Shown here piece after piece: positions 34,378 through 43,899 of a stretch of 64,000 bases of DNA. A model generated the notes under the pieces. That model was not told the origin of the DNA, searched no databases, and saw only the letters and a list, made by a program, of their open reading frames with translations. Made by a program: the position numbers and the translations under genes. Numbering within the stretch: the stretch's first letter is position 1; the number at the start of each line of letters is the position of its first letter. Origin of the DNA: Desulfoferula mesophila (GTDB lineage Bacteria; Desulfobacterota; Desulfarculia; Desulfarculales; Desulfarculaceae); the NCBI RefSeq assembly GCF_037076455.1, contig NZ_AP028679.1:697501-761500 (forward strand), in the 5' to 3' direction.

Positions 34378-35655
34378 CTACTGAACCAGGAAGGGCTGCC
34401 CCACGCTGTTGATGCCGCGAGCGCCCAGGTAGGGGGTGGTCCAACGGCCCAGGTTGGCGATGATCTTGGGCACCACGCTGGAGCCTTCCTTGACGATCTC
34501 GCCGATGTACATGGGCTGGACCAGGTCGTGGTTGACGTCCAGCTCAACCGGACCGCGCGGGCTGTCCAGCTTCATGTGCTCCAGGGCCTTTACGATCTTG
34601 GCCGAATCGGTGTCGCCGCCGGTGGTCTTCACCGACTTGAGGATCATCTGGCCGGCGTCGTAGCCATGCACCGAGCTCATGGACACCGAGACGTTGGGGT
34701 CGTTCTTGGTGAACTTGTCGTAGGCCTTTACGAACTCCTTGTTCACCGGGTTGTCCAGGGTGATGGCCCAGTTGAAGCCGCAGTGCCAGCCCAGGGCCGC
34801 GTCCTTTTGAGCCATTAGAAGGTTGCGCTCAAAGAACCAGCCGGTGGTGGTCATCTTGACCTTTTTATTGAGGCCGAACTGGGCCGCCTGGCGGCAGTAG
34901 TTGACCGCGTCGTTGCCCGCGAACCAGCCGAAGTAAACGGGCGCGCCGGACTTGGACAGCTTGGTCAGGTAAGGGGCATAGTCCTTTTCGTTGAGCGGCG
35001 GGTAGGCCGAGCCCACGATCTTGCCGCCCTTGCCCCGGAAGGCCATGGTGAAGGCCCAGACCTCGTGGTGCCCGGCGGCGTAGTTGGCCCCGCCCACGAA
35101 GCACTGGTCGCCCAGGTTGTCCTTGACCCATATTCCGGTGGGATGGGCGAAGATCCAGTGGCTGATGGAGGAGCGGAATACGTAGGGGCTGTAAAGGTTG
35201 CCCGACAGCTCCACGTTGCCCGCGGTGGGGATGATCATGGGGACCTTTTTCTCGTTGGCGTAGTTGCGCATGGCCACGCACACCGCGCTGCTCACCGGCC
35301 CCACCAAGAAGTCCACCTTGTCCTTGTCCACCAGCTTGCGGGTCTTGGTCAGGCCCACGTTGGGCTTCATCTCCGAGTCTTCCTTGATGACCTCGAATTT
35401 GCGGCCCTTATACGCTCCGCCCGCCTGGTTCAGCGCCAGCTCCAGTCCGGCCACCACCCGGTCGCCGATGACCTTGTAAGCCCGGGAGAAGGGCAGAACA
35501 ACCCCGATCTTGATGGGGCCCGAGCCGCCGGCGGCAAAAGCGGGCGCGCCGCTCAAAAGGTTGCCGGCCATGCCGCTGAGCGCGGCGGCCCCGGCCACAG
35601 TGGCCGACTTTTTCAGGAAACTTCTTCTGGTGACGTCCTTTTTCTTTTCCTCCAC
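34378..35655 (-). CDS. livK: Branched-chain amino acid-type ABC transporter substrate-binding protein with Tat signal
   Basis: 425 residues. Twin-arginine signal TRRSFLKKSATVAGAAALSG, an Ala-rich core and cleavage near PAFA. The mature protein follows the LivK/LivJ periplasmic-binding fold: IKIGVVLPFSRAYKVIGD, then VDFLVGPVSSAVCVAMRNYA. Deltaproteobacterial Liv-type receptors also bind aromatic or aliphatic carboxylates, so an amino-acid ligand is not assured. Last liv gene, 91 nt after livF. Confidence 0.88.
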   Translation of the reverse strand: MEEKKKDVTRRSFLKKSATVAGAAALSGMAGNLLSGAPAFAAGGSGPIKIGVVLPFSRAYKVIGDRVVAGLELALNQAGGAYKGRKFEVIKEDSEMKPNVGLTKTRKLVDKDKVDFLVGPVSSAVCVAMRNYANEKKVPMIIPTAGNVELSGNLYSPYVFRSSISHWIFAHPTGIWVKDNLGDQCFVGGANYAAGHHEVWAFTMAFRGKGGKIVGSAYPPLNEKDYAPYLTKLSKSGAPVYFGWFAGNDAVNYCRQAAQFGLNKKVKMTTTGWFFERNLLMAQKDAALGWHCGFNWAITLDNPVNKEFVKAYDKFTKNDPNVSVSMSSVHGYDAGQMILKSVKTTGGDTDSAKIVKALEHMKLDSPRGPVELDVNHDLVQPMYIGEIVKEGSSVVPKIIANLGRWTTPYLGARGINSVGQPFLVQ

Positions 35656-35746
35656 GATTCCCTCCTTTTTTTCTTAATGCATTAACCGGCCCCCGGAGAT
35701 GCCTCCCGCCACGGAAAATGCTCCGGGGGAATTTTCTCGTTTTGCC

Positions 35747-36484
35747 CTAGCCGGGAGCCTCGCATTCGGCCACCGAGGTGGACACGCCCAGGGTTTGGAT
35801 CAAAATGTCCTCGTTGCAGGCCAGCTCCTCGGTGGTGCCGCTGAAGCGGATCTCTCCCTTTTCCAGGATGTAGTGCCGGTCGCAGGCGCTTAGGGCCATC
35901 TTCACGTTTTGCTCCGAAAGCAGGATGGTGATGCCCGTGGTCTTGATGTCCAGGATCAGATCCCTGAGCTCCTGCACCACCAGGGGGGCCAGCCCCTCGC
36001 TGGGCTCGTCCATGAGCAGGATGGAGGTATCGCCCAGCATGGCCCTGGCGATGGCCAGGAGTTGCCGCTGACCTCCGCTGAGGCCCCGCACCTTTTGATG
36101 GCGCTTTTCTCCCAGGATTGGGAAGCGGTCGTAGGCGGTTTGGATCTGGGCCGGGACATCCTGGCCCCGCTGGGCCACCAGGGCCAGGCGCAGGTTTTCC
36201 TCCACCGTGAGCTTGGGGAACACCCCGCGTCCCTGGGGGCACAGACGCACCCCCTGGCGGAACACGTCGTGGGGCTTGAGCTTGGTCAGCTCCACCGAGC
36301 CGTTAACCAGGATGGAGCCGGAGCGGGGAGGGGTGAGCTGCATCACCGAGCGCATGAGGGTGGTCTTGCCCGCACCGTTGCGCCCGATGAGAGACACCGC
36401 CTCGCCTTTGGCCAGCTCCAGATTCACGCCGTGCAGCACGTGGCTGAGCCCGTAGTAGGTGTGCACATCACTTAGTTGCAACAT
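35747..36484 (-). CDS. livF: Branched-chain-type ABC transporter ATP-binding protein LivF
   Basis: 245 residues. Walker A GRNGAGKTT, the LSGGQRQ signature, Walker B ILLMDEPSEG and the LivF-typical EGLAPLVVQEL. Energises uptake together with LivG. Two nucleotides separate it from livG. Confidence 0.95.
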   Translation of the reverse strand: MLQLSDVHTYYGLSHVLHGVNLELAKGEAVSLIGRNGAGKTTLMRSVMQLTPPRSGSILVNGSVELTKLKPHDVFRQGVRLCPQGRGVFPKLTVEENLRLALVAQRGQDVPAQIQTAYDRFPILGEKRHQKVRGLSGGQRQLLAIARAMLGDTSILLMDEPSEGLAPLVVQELRDLILDIKTTGITILLSEQNVKMALSACDRHYILEKGEIRFSGTTEELACNEDILIQTLGVSTSVAECEAPG

Positions 36485-36486
36485 GG

Positions 36487-37221
36487 CTACAGCCCCCCCA
36501 GGTACACGCGCTGTACTTCCTCGTTGGCTTCGATTTCACTGGGCGGCCCCTCGGCGATCTTTTCGCCGTAATGGATCACCAGGATGCTGTCGGATACCTT
36601 CATGACAAACTCGATGTCGTGTTCGATGAGCACGATGGTCACCCGTTCCGAGAGCCTCTGGATCAGCTCGATCATGGACAGGCTCTCAAAGCGGCTCATG
36701 CCCGAGGTGGGTTCGTCCAGCATCAACAGGGCCGGATCGGTGGCCAAAGCCAGGCCGATCTCCAGCTTGCGCTGGTCGCCGTAGGAGAGCTCCTGGGCCA
36801 GGCGGTCCTGGTGCTCGGCCAGGCCGGTCCACCCCAGCACCTCGTCGGTTTTCTCCTCCAGGCGGTCGGCCGGGGAGAGGCCCCGCCAAATGCTGGAGCG
36901 GCGCTCCAGGCGCGACTGCACGGCCAGCTCCAGGTTTTGGCGCACGCTGAGCTTCAGGAAAAAGTTGTTTATCTGGAAGGAGCGGGCCAATCCCAAACGC
37001 GAGAGCTGGTGAGGCTTGGCGCCGGTGATGTCCTTGTCCTGGAAGGTCACCTTGCCTTCGTCAGGAGGGAAGCGGCCGGTGATCACGTTGAAAAGGGTGG
37101 TCTTGCCCGCTCCGTTGGGCCCGATGATGGCCTTGAGCTCGCCCTGGCGCACCTGGAAGTTGAGGTGGTTGAGGATAAGCAGTTGGCTGAAGCTTTTGCT
37201 GAGGTCCTGCACGTTGAGCAT
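36487..37221 (-). CDS. livG: Branched-chain-type ABC transporter ATP-binding protein LivG
   Basis: 244 residues. Walker A GPNGAGKTTLFNVITG (LivG-type), ELSYGDQRKLEIGLALA as signature, Walker B LLMLDEPTSGMS and the H-loop IEHDIEFVM. ATG 37221 is chosen because GGAGG sits 7 nt upstream, inside the end of livM. Confidence 0.95.
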   Translation of the reverse strand: MLNVQDLSKSFSQLLILNHLNFQVRQGELKAIIGPNGAGKTTLFNVITGRFPPDEGKVTFQDKDITGAKPHQLSRLGLARSFQINNFFLKLSVRQNLELAVQSRLERRSSIWRGLSPADRLEEKTDEVLGWTGLAEHQDRLAQELSYGDQRKLEIGLALATDPALLMLDEPTSGMSRFESLSMIELIQRLSERVTIVLIEHDIEFVMKVSDSILVIHYGEKIAEGPPSEIEANEEVQRVYLGGL

Positions 37222-37223
37222 GG

Positions 37224-38183
37224 CTATTTCCTCCACCACCGGATCTTGGAGGCGATGCCCATCACCCCGCTGGGCGCGAAGATGATCGTTAGCACGAAGA
37301 AAAAGCCGATGAAGATCATCCAGTTTTCGGTGAGGGAACTAAGCTCGTCACCCAGCAGGATGATGATGGCCCCGCCCAAGACCGGCCCTACCAGGGTGCC
37401 CATGCCCCCCAGCACGGACATGAGGATCAGGTCGCCGGACAGGCTCCAGTGCAGCATGCCCGGAGACACGAAGTCCTGGTAGGCGCCAAAGAGCACCCCG
37501 GCCACCGTGGCCAGGCACGCCGAGATTATGTAGCTCTTGATCTTCATCTTGCGGATGTTGTAGCCCAGGTAGCTCACCCGCTCGTCGTTTTCGCGGATGG
37601 CCACCAGCACCTTGCCGAAGGGGCTGGTGATTACCCGTCTACAGATAAAGTAGGTGGCCACGAAAAACAGCAGCACCAGGTAGTAGAACCCGTAGGGCCG
37701 GGTGACCTCGGCTATCCACAGGCCGGGGATGCCCACCGTGGCCTTGGCTATGCTGATGCCGTTGTCGCCGCCGGTGACCGTGGTCATGTTGAAGGCGGCC
37801 AGATAGAAGAACTGGGCAAAGGCCAGGGTGAGGAACACGAAGAAGATGTCCTTGGTCTGGGTGGAAAAGAAGCCCACGAACAGGCCCACGATGAGGGCCG
37901 CTGCCAGGGCCACCAAGAGCACCGGGGCCAGGTTGGTGGTCAGGTTGTTGATGGTGAAGGCGGCGGCATAGCCCCCCAGGCCGAAGAATAGGGCGTGGCC
38001 CAGGCTGACCAGGCCGGTGTAGCCGGCCAGGATGTCGAATCCCAGGAGCATGATCCCGAAGATTAGAACCTTGGTGAACAGGTCCAGGTAGTAGTCGGAG
38101 AACAGGGCCGGAGAGCCCAGGGGGAGCAACACCAACAGCAGCAGCACCGCCAAGAGATAGATTCGTTTAGCACCCAACATCAT
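37224..38183 (-). CDS. livM: Branched-chain-type ABC transporter permease LivM
   Basis: 319 residues, about nine membrane helices. LivM signatures include GYTGLVSLGHALFFGLGGYA and, near the C-terminus, GMLHWSLSGDLILMSVLGGMGTL with the EAA-like GGMGTLVGP loop. Forms the membrane channel with LivH. ATG at 38183 or 38180. Confidence 0.94.
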   Translation of the reverse strand: MMLGAKRIYLLAVLLLLVLLPLGSPALFSDYYLDLFTKVLIFGIMLLGFDILAGYTGLVSLGHALFFGLGGYAAAFTINNLTTNLAPVLLVALAAALIVGLFVGFFSTQTKDIFFVFLTLAFAQFFYLAAFNMTTVTGGDNGISIAKATVGIPGLWIAEVTRPYGFYYLVLLFFVATYFICRRVITSPFGKVLVAIRENDERVSYLGYNIRKMKIKSYIISACLATVAGVLFGAYQDFVSPGMLHWSLSGDLILMSVLGGMGTLVGPVLGGAIIILLGDELSSLTENWMIFIGFFFVLTIIFAPSGVMGIASKIRWWRK

Positions 38184-38226
38184 TGCCTCAGCCCTTTATG
38201 AACGCGCTTGGTGACACCCATGGCTT

Positions 38227-39093
38227 CTACTCCGTCTCCGGCACCAGGCCGGAGGGGCGGAACAGCAGGATGGCGGCCATTACGATGTAGATGGCGGCGT
38301 CGGCAAAGCCGGTGAGGAACACCGCTCCCAACTGGACGGCCTGGCCTATGATCAAAGCTCCGATCACCGCTCCGCGTATGCTGCCCAGGCCGCCCACGAT
38401 AACCACGATGAAGGCGTCGATGATGATGTCCACGCCCATCTGGGGATAGACGGTGCGCATGGGGGCCACCACCGCCCCGCCCACCGCCGCAAAGGCGGCG
38501 CAGACCACGAACACCACGGTGAACACCTTGCGGGTGTCGATGCCGTGGGCCTCCAGGGTTTCGATGTCCTCGGTGCCCGCCCGCACCACCACGCCCCAGC
38601 GGGTCTTGGAGATCAAAAGCCAGATGGCTATGGCCAGGACGATGCTGAACACCAAAACGAACAGGCGGTAGGTGGGGTAGTAGACCCCGAAAAGATTGGT
38701 GGCGCCGGCCAGGAAGCCGGGCATTTCTATGGAGTAGATGTCGTTGCCCCAGATGAACTTGATGGCGTTTTGCACGATGAGGCTGATGCCGAAGGTGAGC
38801 AGCAGGTGATGCAGGGGCGGTCGGCCGTACAGGGGCCGCAGGGAGAAGAATTCAATGACAAAGGCCACCACCCCCACCGCGATGGGCGCGGCCAAAAGGC
38901 CCAGCCAGAAGTTGCCGGTGAAGGCCACCACCGTGTAGCCGAAATAGGCGCCCAACATGTACAGCGAACCATGGGCGAAGTTGAGAACCTCCAGCATGCC
39001 GAAGATGATGGTAAGGCCGCCGGCCACCAGCATGAGGACCATGCCCAGAGTCAGGCCGTGCAATATGGTAGTTATCAGGGTTGAAAAATCCAT
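38227..39093 (-). CDS. livH: Branched-chain-type ABC transporter permease LivH
   Basis: 288 residues, about eight helices. LivH features are GLTIIFGMLEVLNFAHGSLYMLGAY near the N-terminus and VVIVGGLGSIRGAVIGALIIG near the C-terminus. First gene of livHMGFK. The promoter is expected in the 545-bp region upstream. Confidence 0.95.
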   Translation of the reverse strand: MDFSTLITTILHGLTLGMVLMLVAGGLTIIFGMLEVLNFAHGSLYMLGAYFGYTVVAFTGNFWLGLLAAPIAVGVVAFVIEFFSLRPLYGRPPLHHLLLTFGISLIVQNAIKFIWGNDIYSIEMPGFLAGATNLFGVYYPTYRLFVLVFSIVLAIAIWLLISKTRWGVVVRAGTEDIETLEAHGIDTRKVFTVVFVVCAAFAAVGGAVVAPMRTVYPQMGVDIIIDAFIVVIVGGLGSIRGAVIGALIIGQAVQLGAVFLTGFADAAIYIVMAAILLFRPSGLVPETE

Positions 39094-39326
39094 CAGTGCC
39101 GCCGCGCTCCAAAGGTGTCGTCTGGTAGGAAGCCTGCCTGGGCCCCGGCCGAACCAGGGGAATGTCCTGCGGTGGCCCGCTGCCCCTGCCGTGTGGGCAA
39201 TCCGGCGCTCACTGTACGAATCGTCGCCCTGGGGCGAGCGCCCTGGTGGACGGGTTTATGCCACGGCAAAGACAGGTCCGCCGGACCCGGCGGATATTCC
39301 GCCAAATATTTTCGATGTCCGCCTAG

Positions 39327-39343
39327 TATTCACCTGGTGAATA
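39327..39343. promoter_or_regulatory. 17-bp perfect palindrome upstream of livH
   Basis: TATTCACC, T, GGTGAATA: eight perfect pairs around one central base, about 235 bp upstream of livH. Typical size for a dimeric repressor or activator site. Confidence 0.55.
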
Positions 39344-39519
39344 GTGCGGTTCTTTTCAGTGTAGAGCTATGATGGGGCACGGCCTAAAAAAACAGCCGAT
39401 ACCAAGGGCAAAATTCGGGAACAGCGAAGAGCGTGGTGCGAAGCCGGCAACGAGCTAGGTAGGTTATTCGATTGGCGCCGGCGGAGAGTGAAAATCAACT
39501 GTTGTTTTGCTTGCCCTTT

Positions 39520-39544
39520 GCATAGTTCGCAATATGAACTATGC
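39520..39544. promoter_or_regulatory. Inverted repeat at the liv promoter
   Basis: GCATAGTTC (39520-39528), 7-nt spacer, GAACTATGC (39536-39544). It begins about 12 bp downstream of the -10 element, so a bound protein would block the transcript start; it could alternatively fold in the leader RNA. Confidence 0.55.
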
Positions 39545-39556
39545 GTTTCTTAAATT

Positions 39557-39586
39557 ATGATAGTAAAGTGACGCCATTTGTGTCAA
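39557..39586 (-). promoter_or_regulatory. Sigma-70 promoter of the liv operon
   Basis: Read on the minus strand: TTGACA (39586-39581), 18-nt spacer, TATCAT (39562-39557). The -35 box is a perfect consensus; the patch is distinctly AT-rich against the GC-rich background. Confidence 0.65.
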
Positions 39587-39638
39587 GGCAAAATTATGGC
39601 CGCCGCCCCGGGCCGGTGGCGTCTGGGATTTTCACGGG

Positions 39639-41462
39639 CTAGGCGCAGCGGGGCAGGGCGAAACGTCCTTGGTGGTGCAGCCGGAAATAGGCTTGGGCCT
39701 CCTCGGGGCCCAGGTAGCGGGCCAGGTACTTGGGGTCGGCTTCCAAAAGATCGGCGGCCATGAGGCAGTCCAGCGCGTCGCCGAAGGCGGGGTCCACGTT
39801 CCAACCCACGGCCTTGGCCGCCAGCTTGGTGTACTGCTTGATGAGGATGGGCAGACCCCAGCCGCTGGGCTCTATGTCGCCGATCATCTCCGACAGCTCG
39901 TCCAGGTCCGCCACTTGACGCAGCCACTCCTCGGGGTGTCTCTGCGCCTGGCGGGGCCACTGGGGCGGGCGCCGGGGCGCGGCCAGCCCGGCCAGGGGCG
40001 AGGGGTAGTTGTGGTCCAAAAAGCGCTGGATCAGGCGGCGGGACAGGGGGCTGAAGCGGTTGGAGATGCTCACCGGGCCCAGGATGTAGCGGTAGCGGGG
40101 CATGGCGGCGATGAGGTGGCCGATGCCCTTCCACAGCAGGAGCAGGCCCGAATAGGAGCGCTGGTACTTGGGGTCCAGGAAGGAGCGCCCCAACTCGATG
40201 GCCGGGTCGCAACGGTTGAAAAACTCCGGCTGGTAGTCGAACAGGGTGGCGGTGTAGAGGCCCCGCGCCCCCCGGCGGGACAGGATCTTATCCACCAGGC
40301 CCAGACGGTAGCCCCCGGCCAGTTCCTGGGCCTCATGGTTCCACAGGCACAGATGCAGGTAGTAGTCGTCAAAGCGGTCCAGGTCGCGGGTCTGGCCGGT
40401 GCCTTCGCCCACCTGGCGGAAGCTCAACTCACGCACCCGGCCCACCTCGTCCAACAAGCGGGGGGCCTGGCGTCCCCGCGCGTAGAGCACGGTGAACTCG
40501 CCGCTGGTGATGAGCTTTTGCGCCGGAGGCAGGGCCGCCACCTCGGCGGCGGCCGACAGGCGGCGGGCCGGGGCCGGGGGAGGCATCAGCCCGGCGGGCG
40601 GCTCGGGCGGCTCCTCTTCGGGCCGGCCCTTTACCGCGCCCAACAAATACACCCGCCGCCGCAGATATTCGCTGGCCTCGCGGGAGCCGGCGCGCGCGGC
40701 CAGGCGCTTGTAGGGGATGGGCGAGCCGATGCGCGGGCGCACCTCGCTGCCGATCTTGTTGACCAGCTCGCGGGGCAGCAGGGCGGTGCGCAGGCGGGGG
40801 TGAGCCAGACCGGCCACCTGGAACAGGGCGCTGTTGCGGCCGGGGAAGAACACCGGCAGCACCTTGGCCTTGGCCCGCCGGGCCAAACCGGCGGCCATGG
40901 GGCTCCAGGAGGGATCTTCCACCCGCCAGCGCCCCCAGGCCAGGCTGGACACCTCGCCGGCGGGAAACACCACCAGCATGCCGCCCTGTTCCAGCCAGCG
41001 CAGAGCGTCGCGCAGGGGGCGGAAGTTTTGCTCCACCGCCTGGCCGGAGGCGAAGGGGTCCACCAATAGGAACATGTCGCGCAACTCGGGCACTCGGCTG
41101 AGAATATAGTTGGCCATCACCTTGACGTCCGGGCGCACCTTGAGCAGCAGGCGGGCCAGGATGAGACCCTCCAGGGCGCCGTAGGGGTGGTTGGCCACCA
41201 CCACCACCGGGCCCTTGGCGGGCACCCGCTTGAGCTCCAGGTCCGACACCCGCCAGGCCACGCCCATTTGCCTGAGCACCGCGTCGATGAAAGCGGCCTG
41301 GCCCTGCTGGGCGGGGTTTACTTGGCGATAGATGGCCTCCAGGCGGGCCAGGTAGAACAGGCGGCTGATGGCCGCGCCCATCTTGTCGGCCACGGGTGCG
41401 GGTACGGGCCGGGGCCAGTTGAAGGCGGGCCGGAAAATAGCTTCCGCGCTGCTGGGTGGCAT
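39639..41462 (-). CDS. Bifunctional acyltransferase, OlsF-like (PlsC-type O-acyltransferase fused to OlsB-type N-acyltransferase)
   Basis: 607 residues. The N-terminal half is a PlsC-type acyltransferase with NHPYGALEG in place of NHxxxxD at about 90 and FPAGEVSS at about 167. A proline-rich linker (~285-305) leads to a C-terminal GNAT/hemolysin-like N-acyltransferase with RVRELSFRQVGEGTG, DRFDDYYLHLCLWN and ELGRSFLDPKYQRSYSGLLLLW, as in OlsB. This order matches OlsF, which makes ornithine lipids without phosphorus. The acceptor amino acid is not shown by sequence. GGAGGAATCCC precedes ATG 41462. Divergent from the molybdopterin oxidoreductase gene. Confidence 0.82.
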   Translation of the reverse strand: MPPSSAEAIFRPAFNWPRPVPAPVADKMGAAISRLFYLARLEAIYRQVNPAQQGQAAFIDAVLRQMGVAWRVSDLELKRVPAKGPVVVVANHPYGALEGLILARLLLKVRPDVKVMANYILSRVPELRDMFLLVDPFASGQAVEQNFRPLRDALRWLEQGGMLVVFPAGEVSSLAWGRWRVEDPSWSPMAAGLARRAKAKVLPVFFPGRNSALFQVAGLAHPRLRTALLPRELVNKIGSEVRPRIGSPIPYKRLAARAGSREASEYLRRRVYLLGAVKGRPEEEPPEPPAGLMPPPAPARRLSAAAEVAALPPAQKLITSGEFTVLYARGRQAPRLLDEVGRVRELSFRQVGEGTGQTRDLDRFDDYYLHLCLWNHEAQELAGGYRLGLVDKILSRRGARGLYTATLFDYQPEFFNRCDPAIELGRSFLDPKYQRSYSGLLLLWKGIGHLIAAMPRYRYILGPVSISNRFSPLSRRLIQRFLDHNYPSPLAGLAAPRRPPQWPRQAQRHPEEWLRQVADLDELSEMIGDIEPSGWGLPILIKQYTKLAAKAVGWNVDPAFGDALDCLMAADLLEADPKYLARYLGPEEAQAYFRLHHQGRFALPRCA

Positions 41463-41713
41463 GGGATTCCTCCAAACCGTGCATGGTCGGTTTCAGCGAG
41501 AGGGCCTCTTGGAGAGCCTCCCTCGGGTTAGTTAGTTCTAGGACGGACAGATGACGATCGGGTGGAGGGCGTATTGCATTTTTTAGACAATGCGGGACGT
41601 GCAACCGGAGGCCCGGCGGCGGGTTTTGTCAGGAAGGAGCCGGGTGGGTTATATTGAAAACTGTCGGGCCAACGGCCCGAGCCAAGGGCGCTTTTCGGCG
41701 AAAGGAAGCAAGG

Positions 41714-43744
41714 ATGGATTCTTGGCGACCCAGCGTTTGCCCCTTTGACTGCCCCGACACCTGCGGCCTTTTGGTGCGGGTAAAGGAGGGGCGGGCCACG
41801 GCGGTGAAGGGCGATCCGGAGCACCCCTTCACCCAGGGCTTTATCTGCCAGAAGATGGCCCAGTACCCCGCCCGGGTGCATCACCCCCAGCGGATCACCA
41901 AGCCCCTGCTGCGGGTGGGCCCCAAGGGCGAGGGGCGGTTCAAGGAGATAGGATGGGATCAGGCCCTGGCCCTGGCCGCGGCCAAGCTGGAGGAGACGGC
42001 GGCCAAACACGGCCCCGCCGCCATCCTGCCCTATTCCTATGCCGGGCACATGGGCCATTTGCACCGCAACGCGGGCCACGCCTTTTTTCACCGCCTGGGG
42101 GCCAGCAAGCTGGGGCGCACCATCTGCAGCAGCACCGCCTCGGCGGGCTTTGCCTACAGCCTGGGCACCGGACCGGGCACCGACCTTAGCCACAGCCGTT
42201 TGTCCGACCTGATCATCGTGTGGGGCTGCAACGTGTTGACCACCAACCTGCACGCCTGGCCCTGGTTCCAGGAGGCCCGGCGGGGCGGGGCCCGCCTGGT
42301 GGTCATCGATCCCTACGCCAACCAGACCGCGTTGAAGGCCGACACCCACCTCAAGCTGCGGCCGGGCAGCGATGCGGCCCTGGCCCTGGGCCTGATGCAG
42401 GTGCTCATCAACGAGGAGTTGCTGGATCACGAGTTCATCGCGGCCCACACCCTGGGCTTTGCCGACCTGCAGGCCCGGGCCGCCGAGTATCCGCCGGAGC
42501 GGGCGGCGGAGCTGACCGGGGTGAGCGCCGCAGAGATCGTGGAACTGGGCCGGGCCTATGGCCGGGCCCGGGCACCCTACATCCGCACCGGTTGCGGCCC
42601 CGCCCGCCAGTTGGCGGGGGGCATGGCCATGCGCACCATCGCCCTGCTGCCCGCCCTGGTGGGGGCCTTCGAGCGCCCCGGCGGAGGCATCCTGCGTAGC
42701 GTGGGGGCGGGGGCCTGCCTGGACCTGTCGCGCCTCACGGCGGAAGAGCTTTCCCCGGCCGGCACCCCCACGGTTAACATGGTCCAGCTGGGCGCGGCCC
42801 TGGCCCCGGAGGCCCCCCGGCCCCTGCACCTGCTGTGGGTGTATCTGTCCAATCCGGCGGTGGTGGCCCCGGACAGCTCGGCGGTGCTCAAGGGCCTGGC
42901 CCGGGAAGACCTGTTCCTGGTGTGCCAGGAGATGTTCATGACCGAGACCGCCCGCTGGGCCGACCTCATCCTGCCCGGCGCCGGCTCCCTGGAGATCACC
43001 GAGCTCTACACCTCCTACGGCCACCGCTACGTGCAGATGGCCAAGCCGGTCATCGCGCCGGTGGGCCAGTGCCGCTCCCTGTGGTCGGTGTTCCAGGAGA
43101 TGGCCGGGCGCATGGGCTTTGACGAAGAGGTGTTCACGGCCGACGAGGAGCAGCACATCTCCTGGATGCTTGATAGCGGCTCCCCTTGTTTGGAGGGCAT
43201 AACCCTGCAGAGCCTGTCCGCCGGCCGCCCCCTGCTGGCCAACATCCCGGCCAACCCCTACGAGCGGGGCTTTCTCACCCCCTCGGGCAAGGTGGAGTTC
43301 TACTGCGAGGCCCTGGCCGCCCAGGGCCTGGACCCCCTGCCCGACGGCGCGCCCAGCCGCGAGGACGACCACGGCGGGGTCTATCCCCTGCAACTCATCA
43401 CTCCGCCGCGCAAGCAATTTTTGAACTCCACCTTCAACGAGCTGGAGGCCCAGCGGGAGCGGGCCGGGGAGGCCGAGATTTACCTGCATCCGGACGACGC
43501 GGCGGCCCGGGGCATCGTTGACGGCGGATTGGTGAGGGTGTTCAACGGCCGGGGCGAGTGCCTGCTCAGGGCCAAGGTGTCAGAGGCGGTGCTGCCCGGC
43601 GTAACCGTGGCCGAGGGTCTGTATTGGGGAGCCCATACCCCCGGCGGCACGGGCATCAACCATCTCACCTCCCAGGCCCTGGCCGACCTGGGCGGCTCCA
43701 GCGCCTTTCACTGCAACCAGGTGGAGGTGGCTCCGGCCCCCTGA
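41714..43744 (+). CDS. Molybdopterin (bis-MGD) oxidoreductase
   Basis: 676 residues. The N-terminal [4Fe-4S] motif is CPFDCPDTC followed 27-28 residues later by ICQK. The segment GRTICSSTASAGFAYSLG near 145 is where the Mo ligand would lie; a cysteine or serine ligand is possible and selenocysteine is not encoded. VWGCNVLTTNLH and the C-terminal molydopterin-dinucleotide-binding domain (LITPPRKQFLNSTF, HPDDAAARGIVDGG) are complete. No Tat signal, so it is cytoplasmic. Substrate not identifiable. ATG 41714 is favoured by AAAGGAAGC just upstream. An SDR gene follows 155 nt later. Confidence 0.85.
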   Translation: MDSWRPSVCPFDCPDTCGLLVRVKEGRATAVKGDPEHPFTQGFICQKMAQYPARVHHPQRITKPLLRVGPKGEGRFKEIGWDQALALAAAKLEETAAKHGPAAILPYSYAGHMGHLHRNAGHAFFHRLGASKLGRTICSSTASAGFAYSLGTGPGTDLSHSRLSDLIIVWGCNVLTTNLHAWPWFQEARRGGARLVVIDPYANQTALKADTHLKLRPGSDAALALGLMQVLINEELLDHEFIAAHTLGFADLQARAAEYPPERAAELTGVSAAEIVELGRAYGRARAPYIRTGCGPARQLAGGMAMRTIALLPALVGAFERPGGGILRSVGAGACLDLSRLTAEELSPAGTPTVNMVQLGAALAPEAPRPLHLLWVYLSNPAVVAPDSSAVLKGLAREDLFLVCQEMFMTETARWADLILPGAGSLEITELYTSYGHRYVQMAKPVIAPVGQCRSLWSVFQEMAGRMGFDEEVFTADEEQHISWMLDSGSPCLEGITLQSLSAGRPLLANIPANPYERGFLTPSGKVEFYCEALAAQGLDPLPDGAPSREDDHGGVYPLQLITPPRKQFLNSTFNELEAQRERAGEAEIYLHPDDAAARGIVDGGLVRVFNGRGECLLRAKVSEAVLPGVTVAEGLYWGAHTPGGTGINHLTSQALADLGGSSAFHCNQVEVAPAP

Positions 43745-43899
43745 GAAATTCCCCGGCGCGGCACAAATCGCTGGACTCCGGCCCGGCGGGTGGGCAAACT
43801 GGGCGAGCCGGACCCGGAGCCCTCCCCGGTCGGGAGCGGGGCGCCGGTGCGGCTATTTCAGCAACGAGAACCTGGGTAGAGCATCTAGAGGAGAAGAGA

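Larger units (their letters stand above)
39094..39638. other. Intergenic control region of the liv operon
   Basis: 545 bp without a supported gene. It contains a good minus-strand sigma-70 promoter (39557-39586), a 9-bp inverted repeat just downstream of it (39520-39544) and a 17-bp perfect palindrome (39327-39343). If the promoter is right, the liv message has a leader of about 450 nt. Confidence 0.6.
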
